64,000 nucleotides of DNA from NCBI RefSeq assembly GCF_002532045.1, contig NZ_NWTG01000010.1:209910-273909 (forward strand). Reading direction: 5' to 3'. This document shows, piece after piece, positions 63,841-64,000 of the stretch (positions are counted from its first letter, which is position 1; each line of letters begins with the position of its first letter). The position numbers and the translations under genes are program-made. This DNA is from Bradyrhizobium sp. C9. GTDB taxonomy: Bacteria; Pseudomonadota; Alphaproteobacteria; Rhizobiales; Xanthobacteraceae. Below the pieces are notes generated by a model. The model worked only from the letters and a program-made list of their open reading frames with translations, was not told the origin of the DNA and made no database searches.

Positions 63841-63968
63841 CCTCTCCCCTTGTGGGGGAGGCCGGATCGCATGAAGCGAAGCGAAATGCGATCCGGGTGA
63901 AGGGTTGCGGTCCCTCCACCCGGTACGCCGCGTGTAGAGCCCTTCACCCTCCCCTGGAGGGTAGGGGA
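63841..63968. repeat. Palindromic intergenic repeat, family B, copy at the window end
   Basis: CCTCTCCCCTTGTGGGGGAGG on the left and CACCCTCCCCTGGAGGGTAGGGG on the right, with an internal GGATCGCAT/ATGCGATCC hairpin (63864-63894) like the one in the 7351-7482 copy. Confidence 0.7.
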
Positions 63969-64000
63969 ATCGCATATGGCTGTGGAGTAGTGTTGCCAAG

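Overview
The window is high-GC alphaproteobacterial chromosome, most probably from Bradyrhizobium or a close relative. The evidence is GcrA (19890-20402), a pst-phoU-phoB operon behind a Pho box, two DUF1488-type small proteins, an aerobic benzoyl-CoA (box) cluster with BoxR, a DhaA/DbjA-type haloalkane dehalogenase, and many copies of palindromic intergenic repeats whose translation gives the 'VPAFAGTT' and 'TPTLSPQERG' peptides common in rhizobial genomes. This assignment is inference from gene content; no rRNA or tRNA gene was seen.

Layout. 1-13.4 kb: 3' part of metH, a zeta-type GST (maiA-like), a second GST, a GNAT acetyltransferase, a periplasmic penicillin-acylase-type hydrolase, glpK, then a minus-strand operon opgC - degenerate SGNH protein - intact SGNH hydrolase, then apaG and a DUF1488 gene. 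13.5-16.1 kb: an HWE/HisKA_2 histidine kinase and a run of three small uncharacterised genes. 16.1-20.5 kb: hslO, argF, argD (with a promoter and terminator-like leader), and divergent gcrA with a strong terminator. 20.5-28.6 kb: the phosphate regulon, read on the minus strand as UPF0104 membrane protein, phoR, Pho box, pstS-pstC-pstA-pstB-phoU-phoB. 28.9-37.7 kb: mixed accessory genes: SelW-like protein, haloalkane dehalogenase with its TetR regulator, an OmpA/BON envelope protein with a small membrane partner, polysaccharide deacetylase, SDR, HxlR regulator divergent from an NmrA-type reductase plus DoxX, and an alpha/beta hydrolase.

37.8-54 kb is an aromatic-compound island. It holds boxB, boxC, an alpha/beta hydrolase and benzoate-CoA ligase on minus, divergent boxR on plus, a P-loop kinase-like gene, then an IclR regulator divergent from a Rieske oxygenase followed by a glutamine-synthetase-like ligase, and finally a complete branched-chain-type ABC importer (livK-H-M-G-F-like). 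The Rieske plus GS-like pair resembles, in logic, the glutamylation-then-oxygenation routes known for anilines and amines, but lacks the usual reductase and amidotransferase. I regard it as the best candidate for a poorly described pathway.

54-64 kb: DUF805 membrane protein, an ECF sigma factor with SnoaL-like tail and a small ABM-like partner, a 14-TM-type MFS exporter, NDH-2 NADH dehydrogenase, a tannase/feruloyl-esterase-type secreted protein, a secreted SnoaL-like protein, and an AraC regulator divergent from a RutB-like cysteine hydrolase.

Regulatory DNA that can be read directly includes the tandem Pho box, a TGCA-N6-TGCA inverted repeat before boxC, a 20-bp palindrome lying exactly between the -35 and -10 of the tetR gene, palindromes between iclR and the Rieske gene, GANTC sites before gcrA, and several hairpin terminators. 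Five copies of a modular two-arm palindromic repeat and at least five copies of a second repeat family punctuate the intergenic spaces.
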